A stretch of 64,000 bases of DNA from Slackia faecicanis (lineage in GTDB: Bacteria; Actinomycetota; Coriobacteriia; Coriobacteriales; Eggerthellaceae): contig NZ_QICB01000005.1 in assembly GCF_003725295.1 (NCBI RefSeq), positions 1 to 64,000 on the forward strand, written 5' to 3'. Position 1 is the stretch's first letter; the number at the start of each line of letters is the position of its first letter. The notes below the pieces were generated by a model that saw only the letters and a list, made by a program, of their open reading frames with translations, was not told the DNA's origin and searched no databases. Position numbers and translations under genes: made by a program. This document shows, one piece after another, positions 38,534 to 49,192 of this stretch.

Positions 38534-40081
38534 CTAGTAATCCGAGCCCACAACCACCAGGTAAGTTCCGTCGACGCTGTACGTGCCGTCGTTGCGGACG
38601 ACCTTCGCGCCGCCGATCGCCTTCGCGATGGCCTGAGCGGTATCCGCATTGCCGTCGGCGTCGTAGACCACGAGCGTGGTGGCGTAGTCGTACGACTCCG
38701 CATCGCCCACCGTAGTCACGTTGTAGCCGCTGTTGGTAAGCACGCTCGACGCCTCGGCCGCCACGCCGCCGATGCCGCTGCCGTTGCGCACCTCGATCTC
38801 GACATCGGCATGCGACTCGGACCCTCCGCCGCTCAAAACGCTCTGCGCGACATATTCGCCGCTGATCGAGCCGTCGATCACGCCGCCGTCGTTGGCCGAA
38901 TCGGCCGCGTCCACCGTGGGGGTCTCGCCCGCGTCGACGCGCTTCATCATAGCCCTCCACGCCTCGTTGTTGCTGTACTCGTACCACACGCCGTTCTCGT
39001 ACGTCGAAATGGTTGGATTCATGCTGGAGTAGATGTTGGCGGCGGTGTCCATGCCGCGCATAGCCGACGCCACGGAAATGATGTCGGTCACATTCATATC
39101 GGTATCGATGTAATCGCACAGAGACGTGACCGTAGAGGCGATCGTGCCCACATCGGAAGCCAGCAGCTTCTTGGCTACGGCGCCCATGACCATACGCTGA
39201 TTGGCAGCGCGATAGAAATCGCCCGCGCCTATTTCGTCATAGGCATGGCGGGCGCGGCACAGGATGAGAGCCTGGTCGCCATTGAGCGTCTGCTCGCCGG
39301 CAGGCACATAGCCGCCCGCCATAGGATCGTCGATTTCAACGGGAACGTTCACGTCGATGCCGCCTAGCGCGTCCACCGCAGCCTTGAATCCGTCGAAATC
39401 GATTTCGGCATAATGCGAGATGGGAACGCCAGCGAACTTCGAAACGGTCTTCACCGTGAGCGCCGGGCCGCCCAGCGCGTGCGCAGCGTTGATCTTATTC
39501 TTGCCGTAGCCTTCGATATCCACGTACGTATCGCGGACGATCGAGATGAGCGTGAGCTTTTTGTCTTTGGGATCGACGCGCGCGAGAATCATGGAGTCGC
39601 TGCGGAAGTTGTCGCCTTCGTATTCGGCGCTTTCGGTGCGCTCCTGCGATTTGTCGACGCCCATCAGCAAGATATAGAACGGCTCGGTGGGAGCCTTCGC
39701 ATCGGCCAGAACGCCCCTGAGGTCGGCGCCTACATCACCCGTCAGCTTGCCGTTGAGCACGCCGACGTACGCGAGCGCCGCCGCGCCGACGCCGACCGTC
39801 AACGCGGCAAGCGCCGCCAGCACGACGCCGACGACCTTGTTCCTGCGCTTCTTCTTCGCGCGGGCGCGGGCGTATTCGCCCTGCGTGGATTGGCGGGAAT
39901 ACGGCGAAGGCGCCGCCTGGCGCGGAACGCCGTTGCCGCGCGCATACGAGCTGCGGGAATACGACGACACGTCGCGGCTGTTGCGCGGCCGCGGAGCGCC
40001 GTTGCCGTACGGCGCGCAAGGCCGTCGCGAGGAATCGCCCGTAGGATGCGAATCGCGAGAACTCGGTCTACGAGATGCCAT
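38534..40081 (-). CDS. LytR-CpsA-Psr family wall-polymer ligase with LytR_C domain
   Basis: A 515-residue protein. A basic, Ser/Arg-rich cytoplasmic N-terminus (~90 residues) is followed by one membrane anchor. The extracytoplasmic LCP domain has FRSDSMILARVDPKDKKLTLISIVRDTYV and KINAAHALGG, and a C-terminal LytR_C domain is at about 415-510. LCP enzymes transfer undecaprenyl-linked anionic polymers onto peptidoglycan. ATG 40081 is preceded by AAGGAG. It is paralogous to the next gene, which lacks the LytR_C domain; each has its own terminator. Confidence 0.9.
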   Translation of the reverse strand: MASRRPSSRDSHPTGDSSRRPCAPYGNGAPRPRNSRDVSSYSRSSYARGNGVPRQAAPSPYSRQSTQGEYARARAKKKRRNKVVGVVLAALAALTVGVGAAALAYVGVLNGKLTGDVGADLRGVLADAKAPTEPFYILLMGVDKSQERTESAEYEGDNFRSDSMILARVDPKDKKLTLISIVRDTYVDIEGYGKNKINAAHALGGPALTVKTVSKFAGVPISHYAEIDFDGFKAAVDALGGIDVNVPVEIDDPMAGGYVPAGEQTLNGDQALILCRARHAYDEIGAGDFYRAANQRMVMGAVAKKLLASDVGTIASTVTSLCDYIDTDMNVTDIISVASAMRGMDTAANIYSSMNPTISTYENGVWYEYSNNEAWRAMMKRVDAGETPTVDAADSANDGGVIDGSISGEYVAQSVLSGGGSESHADVEIEVRNGSGIGGVAAEASSVLTNSGYNVTTVGDAESYDYATTLVVYDADGNADTAQAIAKAIGGAKVVRNDGTYSVDGTYLVVVGSDY

Positions 40082-40344
40082 AAGGAAATCTCCTTGCTCT
40101 CCGGCACGAGCTACGAATGCTCGCAGCGCGGCAGGTCTATGCGTCGAATACGATGCGGCGTCGAAAAAAATCCGCCCGCCCGAAGCGGCCGGAGCGAGCG
40201 CGCCCATCCGACGCATCTATCTGAATATGCGCCATCCTATCGCCACACGCGCGTGAACAGGGCGCGAGCGGCGAATCTTCATCAGGAACCCGGGCAATAC
40301 GTCTCCAAACAGGCGCTGCGGGCCGCATTGCAACCTCCTGGAAC
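40082..40344. other. Gap between the two LCP genes
   Basis: No gene is seen. It should hold the promoter of the 38534-40081 LCP gene, but no clear -35/-10 pair is visible on the minus strand. Confidence 0.4.
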
Positions 40345-40373
40345 AGAAAAGCGGCCTCCATCCGGAGGCCGCC
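40345..40373 (-). terminator. Terminator of the 40392-41642 LCP gene
   Basis: GCGGCCTCC (40351-40359) pairs with 40364-40372, and the minus strand continues TTTTCTG. Confidence 0.88.
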
Positions 40374-40391
40374 GTATCGTCGAGAAAACGC

Positions 40392-41642
40392 CTAGTACGA
40401 AACGGGCGCGTTAGGGTCGACGCCCATGGGGGCCGCAGCGTCGGGCAGCAACGCCCCGCCCGCAGGCGCCGCGCCTTCCACGCCGAGCTCCTGGACGCCC
40501 GTGATCGTGCCGTCGAGCGTGCCGCCGTCGTTGAGATTGCGGCGATCGTCGGCATACGGCGGAAGGCCTGCGTCGACGCGTCCCATCATCGTGCGCCATG
40601 CCTCAAGGTCGCAGTACTCGTACCACACGTCGTTGACATAGGTAGGCACGGTGGGGTTCATGGCCGAGTAGATGTCTTCGTCGGCGTTCATGCCGCGCAT
40701 CTCGGTGGCCACCTCCACGATGGTCTGAACGTCCATGTCGGTGGTGATGTAGTCGGCCATGGCGTTGATGGTGTTCGCCATGGTGACCACGTCGGACGAC
40801 AGGATCTTCTTGGCGATCGCGCCCATCACCATGCGCTGGTTGGCCATGCGGTAGTAGTCCCCGCTGCCGTAATCGTCATAGGAATGGCGGCTTCGACACA
40901 AGATGAGCGCCTGGTCGCCGTTGAGCGTCTGCAGGCCCTCCTCCACGCGGCCGCCCGCCATGGGGTCGTCGATCGTGATGGGAACATCCACCTCGATGCC
41001 GCCTAGGGAATCGACCGCAGCCTTGAATCCGTCGAAGTCGATTTCAACGTAATGGTCGATCGGCACGCCCGCGAACTTGGAAATGGTGTCGACCACCAAA
41101 GCCGACCCGCCCAGCGCCGCCGAGGCGTTGATCTTGTCGGGGCCGTAGCCCTCGATCGAGACGTACGTATCGCGCTCGATCGAGACGAGCGAGACGTTTT
41201 TCTGCTGCGGGTCGATGCGCGCGAGGATCATGGAATCGCTGCGGAAGGTGTCCATATCGCCCGCCGCCACCCGCTCCTCGGAGCGATCGACGCCCATCAC
41301 CAGCATATAGAAAGGCTCGCCTGGCGCGGCCTTTTCGACCGAAAGGGCCTGCATGAGATTCTGGTCGACGTTCTTATGCAGCTTGTCGGTGATGGAATTC
41401 ACGTACATCACGCCGCCGAATGCCACGCCGCCTACCGCAAGCAGCAGCACCAGCACCACCGCCAAAGCGATCTTGGCGCCGCGGCGCCTCTTGGGCTTGC
41501 GCGAAACATAGGCATCGCGCGAATAGGCATGGACCGACGCCTTCGCGGGAACCGTAGGGGCGAACCCCAGGGGAACGATGGCGACGCCCGCGTTGGACTC
41601 CGCGGGCTGCTCGACGTTTTGAGTGTTCTTCTGTTTCTTCAT
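40392..41642 (-). CDS. LytR-CpsA-Psr family wall-polymer ligase
   Basis: A 416-residue protein with a short cytoplasmic tail, one membrane anchor (about residues 57-80) and an LCP domain (FRSDSMILARIDPQQKNVSLVSIERDTYV, KINASAALGG, FKAAVDSLGGIEVDVP). Long stretches match the 38534-40081 protein, so the pair arose by duplication. No LytR_C domain is present; the end is Ala/Pro-rich. The start ATG at 41642 lacks a clear ribosome site, and ATG 41651 is an alternative. It is divergent from the polysaccharide deacetylase gene. Confidence 0.88.
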   Translation of the reverse strand: MKKQKNTQNVEQPAESNAGVAIVPLGFAPTVPAKASVHAYSRDAYVSRKPKRRRGAKIALAVVLVLLLAVGGVAFGGVMYVNSITDKLHKNVDQNLMQALSVEKAAPGEPFYMLVMGVDRSEERVAAGDMDTFRSDSMILARIDPQQKNVSLVSIERDTYVSIEGYGPDKINASAALGGSALVVDTISKFAGVPIDHYVEIDFDGFKAAVDSLGGIEVDVPITIDDPMAGGRVEEGLQTLNGDQALILCRSRHSYDDYGSGDYYRMANQRMVMGAIAKKILSSDVVTMANTINAMADYITTDMDVQTIVEVATEMRGMNADEDIYSAMNPTVPTYVNDVWYEYCDLEAWRTMMGRVDAGLPPYADDRRNLNDGGTLDGTITGVQELGVEGAAPAGGALLPDAAAPMGVDPNAPVSY

Positions 41643-41887
41643 ACAACGCATTATGCCCGATTCGCCGCAGTTGGGATGCAAAACCCTACGCATTCGGGAA
41701 AAACGCCGAAACCGCGCGGCGCGCACCAGACGCGGGCGGCGCCGCCATGCACGCGGCGACGGCCGATTCGCGAAGAAACCGCCGATGATGTGTCGATTCC
41801 TGAAATCGTCCCTCAGAAACCGGCAGCACGGGTTAGACTTGCGCGTAACGATGTCCGACCCACTTGAAACGCACACGAGAGGCATCC

Positions 41888-43465
41888 ATGAACACCCAGA
41901 ACAACGACAACGCGCCCGACCCCCGCACCGGCGGCCGTGCAGGCTCGTCGTCTTCTTTCCCGCATATCGAACCCCGCCCCGCAAGCCGTCCGTCGGTAGC
42001 GGGCAGCCGCCGCGTGCGCGGAACGGCCGACCGCGGCCGCGTCGCGCAGCCCACGGGCTCCATGCGTCCCGTCGCCCAAAACGACGCGCACCGCCCGTCC
42101 GTCCAGGCAGGCGCCGAAGCTTCCAACGTCCGCCGCGCCGAAAACGAACAGCCGGGCACGCGCCTGCCCCATCCGCGCAAAGACAAGCCCGCCGACCGCA
42201 GCATGGCGCCCGCCCGAAACGCGGGCGGGACCGCGCGCGCCGATCAGCAGCAGAAGGCCCCGTCCCAGCAGCAATCGTTCGTGCCGCTTTGGGACGACCG
42301 GCCGCTTTTGAACCCGCGCCTCACGCGACGCCTCTTCATCGCAGGCGGCGCGGCGGCCGCGGCGGCGCTTCTGGTGTTCGGCGTACCCGCCGTGCGCGCG
42401 CTCATGCCCATCTCGGTCACCGCGAACGGCCAGAAAGTCGAGCTGTCGGGCAAAAAGACCCTGCACGCCGCATACGAGAAAAGCGGCCTTCAGATGGTCC
42501 CCGGCAACCTCGTGGACGTAGAAGGCCAGGTCATAACCGAAGGCGGAGGCAGCCCCTACAGGGCCACGATCAACGGCCAGGAGGCCGACGGCGAAGCAGA
42601 CGTCTCCGATGGCGACGTGCTCGCATTCGCTGACGGCGCCGACGTCGAAGAGCCCTCCGTCACCGAAGACAAGGCGGTCGGCCCCAACCCCATAGAAAGC
42701 GGCTACGGCCCGATCCACGCCATCGGCGCGCAAGGCAACGAGGGCCTGTCCACCGTGAAGACGGGCGAGACCTCCGGCAAAGAAATCGTGCTCGAGGTGA
42801 AGCAGCCCGCCGAAGACCGCGTCTACCTGCGCTCCTACCCCGACACGGGCGGCGAAGCGGTGGTCGCGCTCACCTTCGACGACGGCCCCTGGGAAGACAG
42901 CACCGCGAAAATCTTGGATATCCTGCGCGACAACGGCGCCGCGGCGACCTTTTTCACCGTGGGCAACCGCATCGTCGGCCCCTGCGTCGACTTGGTGAAA
43001 CGCGAACATGACGAAGGCCACCAGGTGTGCACGCACAGCTGGGACCATGCTGCCGGCAGCGGCCAGGGCGTGAACCTTTCGTTCATGAGCGTCGACGAGC
43101 AGCGCGCCGAGATAGAGCAGGGCCTCAAAGCCATCTCCGACGCAACGGGCGCCGAAGCGAGCCGCGTGATCCGCGCGCCAGGCGGCAACTTCCCCCTGGA
43201 AGTGTGGCGCAACGTGGAAGACCTGGTGGACGCCGACATCGGCTGGGATATCGACACGCTCGACTGGAAGCGCCCCGGAGCCGAGAAGATCGCGTCCCAG
43301 ATCAAGGCCGCCACGCCCGGCGACATCATCCTGATGCATGACGGCGGCGGCGACCGCTCGCAGACGGCCGAAGCGCTCAAGACCGCCCTCCCCTACCTCA
43401 AAGAGCAGGGCTTCCGCTTCGTCACCATGGACGAAATGCTTCAATACCCCCGTAAGCTGGTCTAA
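41888..43465 (+). CDS. Polysaccharide deacetylase, membrane-anchored
   Basis: A 525-residue protein. About 140 polar, Arg/Pro-rich cytoplasmic residues precede one membrane anchor (LFIAGGAAAAAALLVFGVPAV). A small extracytoplasmic beta-rich segment follows, then a NodB/CE4 domain from about residue 325. The metal/catalytic motif TFDDGP and the HSWDH His pair are present, as is RAPGGNFP. Likely substrates are N-acetylglucosamine residues of peptidoglycan or wall polymers. GAGAGG precedes the ATG. It is divergent from an LCP gene, suggesting a wall-modification locus. Confidence 0.9.
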   Translation: MNTQNNDNAPDPRTGGRAGSSSSFPHIEPRPASRPSVAGSRRVRGTADRGRVAQPTGSMRPVAQNDAHRPSVQAGAEASNVRRAENEQPGTRLPHPRKDKPADRSMAPARNAGGTARADQQQKAPSQQQSFVPLWDDRPLLNPRLTRRLFIAGGAAAAAALLVFGVPAVRALMPISVTANGQKVELSGKKTLHAAYEKSGLQMVPGNLVDVEGQVITEGGGSPYRATINGQEADGEADVSDGDVLAFADGADVEEPSVTEDKAVGPNPIESGYGPIHAIGAQGNEGLSTVKTGETSGKEIVLEVKQPAEDRVYLRSYPDTGGEAVVALTFDDGPWEDSTAKILDILRDNGAAATFFTVGNRIVGPCVDLVKREHDEGHQVCTHSWDHAAGSGQGVNLSFMSVDEQRAEIEQGLKAISDATGAEASRVIRAPGGNFPLEVWRNVEDLVDADIGWDIDTLDWKRPGAEKIASQIKAATPGDIILMHDGGGDRSQTAEALKTALPYLKEQGFRFVTMDEMLQYPRKLV

Positions 43466-43491
43466 TAAACGGGCTTCGCCGGACGCCTCCG

Positions 43492-43535
43492 AAGGCCGCC
43501 TCCGCCCTGAGCGATGGAGGCGGCCTTTACTTTTT
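43492..43535 (+). terminator. Terminator of the polysaccharide deacetylase gene
   Basis: A perfect 12-bp stem (43492-43503 with 43516-43527) followed by TTTTT. Confidence 0.9.
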
Positions 43536-43630
43536 CGCAACAGAGAGCCCCCGCAATACGCCACGAATACCGTCAGTATGTCCAAAATGTAAAATCTCAT
43601 TACTTTACCGAAATAAAGTGCGATAGCGTC

Positions 43631-43658
43631 TTGAACCCCCGTCGACGATGCCTATAAT
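43631..43658 (+). promoter_or_regulatory. Strong sigma70-type promoter of the ilvDBN operon
   Basis: TTGAAC (43631-43636), a 16-base spacer and a perfect TATAAT (43653-43658). Expected transcription start is near 43665. Confidence 0.75.
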
Positions 43659-43923
43659 CCAGGGTACTCAACAAATGCGACGACAGGGCGAGTGAGGACG
43701 AATCCATCTCCAGCAAGCAGGCGGCCATGCGAGCCTGTGGTGGACGGGCCTCGAAACCCCCTCGAGCAGCGAAGCAGAACGCTCATCGCGCACGCGGGCG
43801 ACCCCCGTCGGCGCGGTTCGCCGGGTACGTTTCGCCGGACGCCTTCCGTAACAGGGCATCGACGGGGAATCCTCGCTCGCATACCTTGAGTCGCAGCACC
43901 GACGAGGGAAAGCGAGACATGCG
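43659..43923 (+). promoter_or_regulatory. Long 5' leader of ilvD
   Basis: About 260 bases separate the promoter from the ilvD ATG. This is much longer than needed for ribosome binding and contains several GC-rich pairing segments. A T-box core (AGGGTGGNACCGCG) is not seen, nor a leader peptide rich in Ile/Leu/Val codons. Cis-regulation is likely but its type is not recognised. Confidence 0.45.
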
Positions 43924-45588
43924 ATGAACCACCGAAGCGATGCCATCAAGAAGGGCCTGGCACGTGCGCCGCACCGCAGCCTTCTGAAGGCAGACGGCCT
44001 GACCGACGAAGAACTCGACCGCCCGCTCGTCGCGGTCATTTCCGCCCAGAACGAAGTCATTCCCGGGCACGTGCATCTCCAGACCATCGCCGACGCCGTC
44101 AAGGCAGGCATCCGCATGGCCGGCGGCACCCCGATGCAGATGAACACCATCGGCGTGTGCGACGGCATCGCCATGAACCACGACGGCATGCACTACTCGC
44201 TCACCAGCCGCGAAGTGATCGCCGACAGCGTCGAGTGCGCCGTCCAGGGCCATCAGTTCGACGCCGTTGTGCTGATCCCCGCCTGCGACAAGATCGTCCC
44301 CGGCATGCTGATCGCGGCCTGCCGCCTCGACCTTCCCACCATGCTGGTCTCGGGCGGCCCCATGCTGGCCGGCCGCGACAAAAACGGCAACCAGACCGAC
44401 CTCAACACGCTCTTCGACGCCGTGGGCCAGGTGACCGCCGGCACCATGACGCAGGAAGAATGCGACTGGCTCGAGAACACCGCCTGCCCCACCTGCGGCA
44501 GCTGCTCGGGCATGTTCACCGCCAACTCCATCTGCTGCCTGTCCGAGGCGCTCGGCATCGCGCTGCCCGGCAACGGCACCGTTCCCGCCGTGTACTCCGA
44601 GCGCATCCGCCTGGCCAAGCGCACGGGCATGAAGGTCATGGAGCTGCTCGAATCGGGAACCACGGCTCTCGACATCATCAACGAGCATTCCATCCGTAAC
44701 GGCATGGCGCTCGACATGGCCTTCGGCGGCTCCACCAACACCATGCTGCACCTGACGGCCATCGCCCAGGCGGCGGGCTGCCCCGTGAGCATGGACGACT
44801 GGGACGACGTCTCCGCGAAAACCCCCAACCTCACCCGCATCGCCCCCGCGGGCCCGCTGCACATCGAAGACCTCGACGCCGCGGGCGGCATTCCCGCGAT
44901 CCTCGGCGAGCTGGGCCGCGCAGGCCTGCTCGACACGCAGGCCCTCACCTGCCACGGCACCATGGCCGAATGGCTCGAGGAATGCCCCGCCGTCGACGGC
45001 ACGGTCGTGCGCCGCGTCGAAGACGCCTACAGCGCCACGGGCGGCCTGAAGGTGCTGCGCGGCAACCTGGCGCCCGATTGCGGCGTCGTGAAGAAGAGCG
45101 CCGTCGATCCGGACATGTACCGCCATGTCGGCCCCGCCCGCGTCTTCGAAAGCGAGGAAGAGGCCTGCGAGGCCATCTTCGGCGGAGAAATCAAGCCAGG
45201 CGACGTGGTGGTCATCCGCTACGAAGGCCCCGCAGGCGGCCCGGGCATGCGCGAAATGCTCACACCCACCAGCGCCATCTGCGGCATGGGCCTGGCGAAG
45301 TCGGTGGCGCTGATCACCGACGGCCGCTTCAGCGGCGCCACGAAGGGCCCCGCCATCGGGCACGTCAGCCCCGAGGCGGCCGCGGGCGGACCGATCGCCC
45401 TCGTGCAGGAAGGCGACGTCATCGCTATCGACATCGAGGCAGGAACCCTCGATCTGAAGGTAGAAGAAGAGGAACTCGCACGCCGTCGCGCGGCTTGGCA
45501 GCCGCCGGCGCCGAAGTACACGACCGGCGTGCTTTCCCGCTATGCAAAACTCGTGACGAGCGCAGACAAGGGGGCGTATCTGGCATGA
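43924..45588 (+). CDS. ilvD: Dihydroxy-acid dehydratase
   Basis: A 554-residue iron-sulfur enzyme dehydrating 2,3-dihydroxy-3-methylbutanoate and its pentanoate homologue to the 2-oxoacids before valine and isoleucine. Cluster cysteines are visible in ACDKIVPG and [16 protein letters not shown], as is the C-terminal [12 protein letters not shown]. Its stop overlaps the ilvB start by four bases (ATGA), so ilvD-ilvB-ilvN form one translationally coupled operon. Confidence 0.96.
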   Translation: MNHRSDAIKKGLARAPHRSLLKADGLTDEELDRPLVAVISAQNEVIPGHVHLQTIADAVKAGIRMAGGTPMQMNTIGVCDGIAMNHDGMHYSLTSREVIADSVECAVQGHQFDAVVLIPACDKIVPGMLIAACRLDLPTMLVSGGPMLAGRDKNGNQTDLNTLFDAVGQVTAGTMTQEECDWLENTACPTCGSCSGMFTANSICCLSEALGIALPGNGTVPAVYSERIRLAKRTGMKVMELLESGTTALDIINEHSIRNGMALDMAFGGSTNTMLHLTAIAQAAGCPVSMDDWDDVSAKTPNLTRIAPAGPLHIEDLDAAGGIPAILGELGRAGLLDTQALTCHGTMAEWLEECPAVDGTVVRRVEDAYSATGGLKVLRGNLAPDCGVVKKSAVDPDMYRHVGPARVFESEEEACEAIFGGEIKPGDVVVIRYEGPAGGPGMREMLTPTSAICGMGLAKSVALITDGRFSGATKGPAIGHVSPEAAAGGPIALVQEGDVIAIDIEAGTLDLKVEEEELARRRAAWQPPAPKYTTGVLSRYAKLVTSADKGAYLA

Positions 45589-47459
45589 TCGACAACCGCG
45601 AAACGCAGCTTGCCCGCAAAGAGCGCGCCGTAGAGGGGCAACCCTTCGGCCCGGGCAGCGCCACGGAAAAACAAGGCAAGACCATGACGGGCGCGCAGGC
45701 GATCATCGCATCGCTTGAGGCCGAAGGCGTCGACACCATCTTCGGCTACCCGGGCGGGCAGGCCATCAAAATCTACGACGCGCTTTACGATTCCAAGAAG
45801 ATCCGCCACGTGCTGGCGCGCCACGAACAGGGCGCCACGCATATGGCCGACGGCTACGCGCGCGCCACGGGCAAAGTGGGCGTCGTGCTGGTGACCAGCG
45901 GTCCCGGCGCCACGAACACGGTCACGGGCATCGCCACCGCCTGCATGGACAGCGTGCCCATGGTGATCATCACGGGCCAGGTGACCCGCGGCGTGATCGG
46001 CACCGACGCGTTCCAGGAATCCGACATCGTGGGCATCACCATGCCCGTGGTCAAGCACAGCTTCCTGCTGCAGTCCACCGACGACCTCACCCGCACCTTC
46101 CGCGAGGCCTTCTATATCGCGTCCACCGGACGCCCGGGCCCGGTGCTCATCGACATTCCGAGCGACCTGGCCAGCACCGAAATGGTGTTCGAATACCCCG
46201 ACAGCGTGAACCTGCCCAGCTACCGCCCCACCTACCGCGGCAACGTCAAGCAGGTCAAGCAGGCCGTTTCGCTGATCGAGCAGTCGAAGCGCCCGCTGCT
46301 CTACGTGGGCGGCGGCGTGGTGGCCTCGCACGCCTGCGCCGAGCTGGCAGAGCTGGCGCACTCCATGAAGATCCCCGTGGTCACCACGCTCATGGCGAAG
46401 GGCGCCTTCCCCGCCGCCGACGAGCTGAACCTGGGCCCCGTGGGCATGCACGGCTCCAAATACGCCAACATGGCCATGACCGAATGCGACCTGCTCATCT
46501 GCGTGGGCGCGCGCTTCTCCGACCGCGTGACCGGCAAGCTCTCCGAGTTCGCCCCGCACGCCACCGTGGTCCATATCGACATCGACCCGGCCGAAATCGG
46601 CAAGATCCGCGACCCGAAGGTGCCGATCGTCGGCGATGCCCAGGGCATCCTGGCAGGCATGAACGCGCTGATCGAGAAGATGCAGCTGGCCCCCGTGGGC
46701 GAGGAATGGTTCGCCCGCTGCGACGAATGGCGCCGCCGCTGGCCGTTCTACCACGACGACTTCGAAGACTTCCCGGGCCAGATCATCCCCGAAGTCGTGC
46801 TCGACACGCTTTCGGCGAAGCTCGACCCCGACAACTCGATCGTCACCACCGAGGTCGGCCAGCACCAGATGTGGGCGCACCAGCACATCAAGCGCAACCA
46901 TCCGCGCACGTTCCTTTCGAGCGGCGGCCTGGGCACGATGGGCTTCGGCTTCCCCGCCGCGGTGGGCGCGCAGATCGCCTACCCCGACGCGCAGGTCGTC
47001 TGCGTCGCGGGCGACGGCAGCTTCCAGATGAACAGCCAGGAAATGGCCACGGCCGCCATCAACGGCGCGCCCGTGAAGGTGCTCATCCTGGACAACCGCG
47101 CGCTGGGCATGGTGCACCAGTGGCAGAAGCTGTTCTACCACGAGCGCTACTCGTCCACGCTGCTCGACGCGAACCCCGATTTCGTGAAGCTGGCCGACGC
47201 CTACGGCTGGCAGGGCGAACGCGTGGAAGACCCCGCCGAAGTGGGCGCCGCGATCGACCGCATGCTCGCAAGCGACGGACCCTACCTGCTCGACGTGGCC
47301 ATCTCGCCCGAGCAGAACGTCTATCCCATGGTGGCCCCGGGCGCCGCGCTCGACGACATCATCGGCGCGATCGACCTGACCGTCGGCGGCGTGCGCGTCA
47401 CCCAGAAGGGCGCAGACGCCCAGACCGCCGAACCCGACGCCGAAGGAGGCGAAGAGTAA
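45585..47459 (+). CDS. ilvB: Acetolactate synthase large subunit
   Basis: A 624-residue TPP enzyme forming acetolactate or 2-aceto-2-hydroxybutanoate. The N-terminal GYPGGQ...[16 protein letters not shown] holds the catalytic Glu. The TPP/Mg motif is [30 protein letters not shown]. About 33 residues precede the usual family start ([16 protein letters not shown]); ATG 45684 is an alternative. I keep 45585 because it makes an ATGA junction with ilvD and has AAGGGGG upstream. Confidence 0.95.
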   Translation: MIDNRETQLARKERAVEGQPFGPGSATEKQGKTMTGAQAIIASLEAEGVDTIFGYPGGQAIKIYDALYDSKKIRHVLARHEQGATHMADGYARATGKVGVVLVTSGPGATNTVTGIATACMDSVPMVIITGQVTRGVIGTDAFQESDIVGITMPVVKHSFLLQSTDDLTRTFREAFYIASTGRPGPVLIDIPSDLASTEMVFEYPDSVNLPSYRPTYRGNVKQVKQAVSLIEQSKRPLLYVGGGVVASHACAELAELAHSMKIPVVTTLMAKGAFPAADELNLGPVGMHGSKYANMAMTECDLLICVGARFSDRVTGKLSEFAPHATVVHIDIDPAEIGKIRDPKVPIVGDAQGILAGMNALIEKMQLAPVGEEWFARCDEWRRRWPFYHDDFEDFPGQIIPEVVLDTLSAKLDPDNSIVTTEVGQHQMWAHQHIKRNHPRTFLSSGGLGTMGFGFPAAVGAQIAYPDAQVVCVAGDGSFQMNSQEMATAAINGAPVKVLILDNRALGMVHQWQKLFYHERYSSTLLDANPDFVKLADAYGWQGERVEDPAEVGAAIDRMLASDGPYLLDVAISPEQNVYPMVAPGAALDDIIGAIDLTVGGVRVTQKGADAQTAEPDAEGGEE

Positions 47460-47935
47460 TGAAGCACATCCTCTCCGTCTTGGTGGAAAACAAGCCGGGC
47501 GTGCTCTCGCGCGTCACCGGACTCATCTCGCGACGCGGATTCAACATCGAGTCGCTCACCGTGGCGCCGACCGAAGACGTCACCATGTCGCGCATGACCG
47601 TCATCGTCAACGCCGACGAAACGGGTTTCGAGCAGATCACCAAGCAGCTGCACAAGCTGGTGAGCGTCTACAAGATCAGCGACCTCACCGACGAAGACGC
47701 GATCGAGCGCGAGCTCGTGCTGTTCAAGGTGTGCGCCCCCGCCGAGAAGCGCCACGAGGTGATCGAGGTCGCGAACCTGTTCCGCGCCAAGATCGTCGAC
47801 GTGGGCAGAGCCACGCTCACGATCGAAGCAACCGGCGACGAAAACAAGCTGGGCGCGCTGGAAGACCTGTTCCGCGCCTACGGCATCAAGCAGCTCACGC
47901 GCACCGGCAAGATCGCCATGTCGCGCGGAGCGTAA
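47459..47935 (+). CDS. ilvN: Acetolactate synthase small (regulatory) subunit
   Basis: A 158-residue subunit with an N-terminal ACT domain (LVENKPGVLSRVTGLISRRGFNIESLTV) that gives valine feedback control, and the C-terminal small-subunit domain. The ATG overlaps the ilvB stop by one base (TAATG), with GAAGGAGG upstream. The symbol ilvH would be equally fitting. Confidence 0.95.
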   Translation: MKHILSVLVENKPGVLSRVTGLISRRGFNIESLTVAPTEDVTMSRMTVIVNADETGFEQITKQLHKLVSVYKISDLTDEDAIERELVLFKVCAPAEKRHEVIEVANLFRAKIVDVGRATLTIEATGDENKLGALEDLFRAYGIKQLTRTGKIAMSRGA

Positions 47936-47952
47936 AGCCGCCGTTCGCGAAT

Positions 47953-47990
47953 CGGGCGGCGCGCCAGGCAAGAAGCAGGCGCGCCGCCCG
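47953..47990 (+). terminator. GC-only hairpin between ilvN and ilvC
   Basis: A perfect 13-bp GC-only stem (47953-47965 with 47978-47990) with a 12-base loop and no T-run, 17 bases after ilvN. It may be a T-less terminator, partial terminator or processing site. Confidence 0.45.
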
Positions 47991-48132
47991 CAACGACGCC
48001 CGACCTGCGAACCCGCCCCACGGCGAAACGCGCGCCGGGCAGCGCTGCGCCCGACCCTTCGGCCGCAGCGTGCAACAAGGATTTTTCGGGGCTTGACCAG
48101 GCGCCGAAGATATAAGAGAAGGAGATTTCACA

Positions 48133-49131
48133 ATGGCCGTCACTATCTATTACGAGCAGGATTGCGATTCCTCGATCATCCAGAACGCCAAGGTCGCCGT
48201 CATCGGCTACGGCTCCCAGGGCCATGCGCATGCGCTGAACCTCATGGACTCCGGCGTCGACGTGCGCGTCGGCCTGCGCGAAGGTTCGTCTTCGTGGGCC
48301 AAAGCCGAAGAGGCGGGCCTCAAGGTGACCACGATGGATGAGGCCGCCGAAGAGGCCGACCTCATCATGATGCTCGTTCCCGACGAGCTGCAGCCCAAGA
48401 TCTACAAGGCGCATATCGAGGCCCACCTGAAGCCGGGCAACACGCTCGCATTCGCGCACGGCTTCAACATCCATTACGGCTACATCGTCGCCCCCGAAGG
48501 CGTGAACGTGATCATGTGCGCGCCGAAGGGCCCCGGCCACATCGTGCGTCGCCAGTACACCGAAGGCTCCGGCGTTCCCTGCCTGGCCTGCGTCGCCCAG
48601 GATGCCACCGGCACCGCTTGGGATCTGGCCCTGTCCTACGCCTGGGGCGTGGGCGGAGCCCGCTCCGGCATCATCAAGGCCACCTTCAAGGAAGAGACCG
48701 AAGAAGACCTCTTCGGCGAGCAGGCCGTACTCTGCGGCGGTTTGGTCGAGCTGGTGAAGGCCGGCTTCGAGACCCTGACCGAGGCGGGCTATCCGCCGGA
48801 GCTGGCCTACTTCGAGTGCTATCACGAGATGAAGATGATCGTCGACCTCATGTACGAGAGCGGCATCCACTTCATGAACTACTCCATCTCCAACACCGCC
48901 GAGTACGGCGAGTACTACGCGGGCCCCAAAGTCATCAACGAGCAGAGCCGCGAGGCCATGAAACTCATCCTTGAGCGCATCCAGAACGGCGAGTTCGCCC
49001 GCGAGTTCGTGGCCGACTGCGAGAACGGCCACAAGTGGCTGCTCGAGCAGCGCGAGGCCATCAACGGCCACGAGATCGAGCAGACCGGCGAGAAGATCCG
49101 CTCCATGTTCAGCTGGATCAAGAAAGACTAG
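48133..49131 (+). CDS. ilvC: Ketol-acid reductoisomerase (NADP+)
   Basis: A 332-residue class I enzyme that isomerises and reduces acetolactate with NADPH and Mg2+. The Rossmann motif [13 protein letters not shown] is followed by GLREGSSSW, whose Arg and Ser fit NADPH binding. Mg-binding [11 protein letters not shown] and [15 protein letters not shown] are present. GAGAAGGAG precedes the ATG. It lies 197 bases after ilvN beyond a strong hairpin, so it may be partly transcribed on its own. Confidence 0.96.
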   Translation: MAVTIYYEQDCDSSIIQNAKVAVIGYGSQGHAHALNLMDSGVDVRVGLREGSSSWAKAEEAGLKVTTMDEAAEEADLIMMLVPDELQPKIYKAHIEAHLKPGNTLAFAHGFNIHYGYIVAPEGVNVIMCAPKGPGHIVRRQYTEGSGVPCLACVAQDATGTAWDLALSYAWGVGGARSGIIKATFKEETEEDLFGEQAVLCGGLVELVKAGFETLTEAGYPPELAYFECYHEMKMIVDLMYESGIHFMNYSISNTAEYGEYYAGPKVINEQSREAMKLILERIQNGEFAREFVADCENGHKWLLEQREAINGHEIEQTGEKIRSMFSWIKKD

Positions 49132-49161
49132 CGCCGCGACACCCCACGCATAGCGAACGAA

Positions 49162-49192
49162 CGGAAAGGACGCCGAGGCGTCCTTTCCGCGT
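49162..49192 (+). terminator. Terminator of ilvC
   Basis: A perfect 12-bp stem (49162-49173 with 49178-49189) with a 4-base loop and a short CGTTTC tail. Confidence 0.75.

Noticed and set aside
43665-43923. T-box riboswitch or leader-peptide attenuator upstream of ilvD.
   Set aside because: No T-box core sequence and no run of Ile, Leu or Val codons after a start codon was found. The leader is reported as unclassified.
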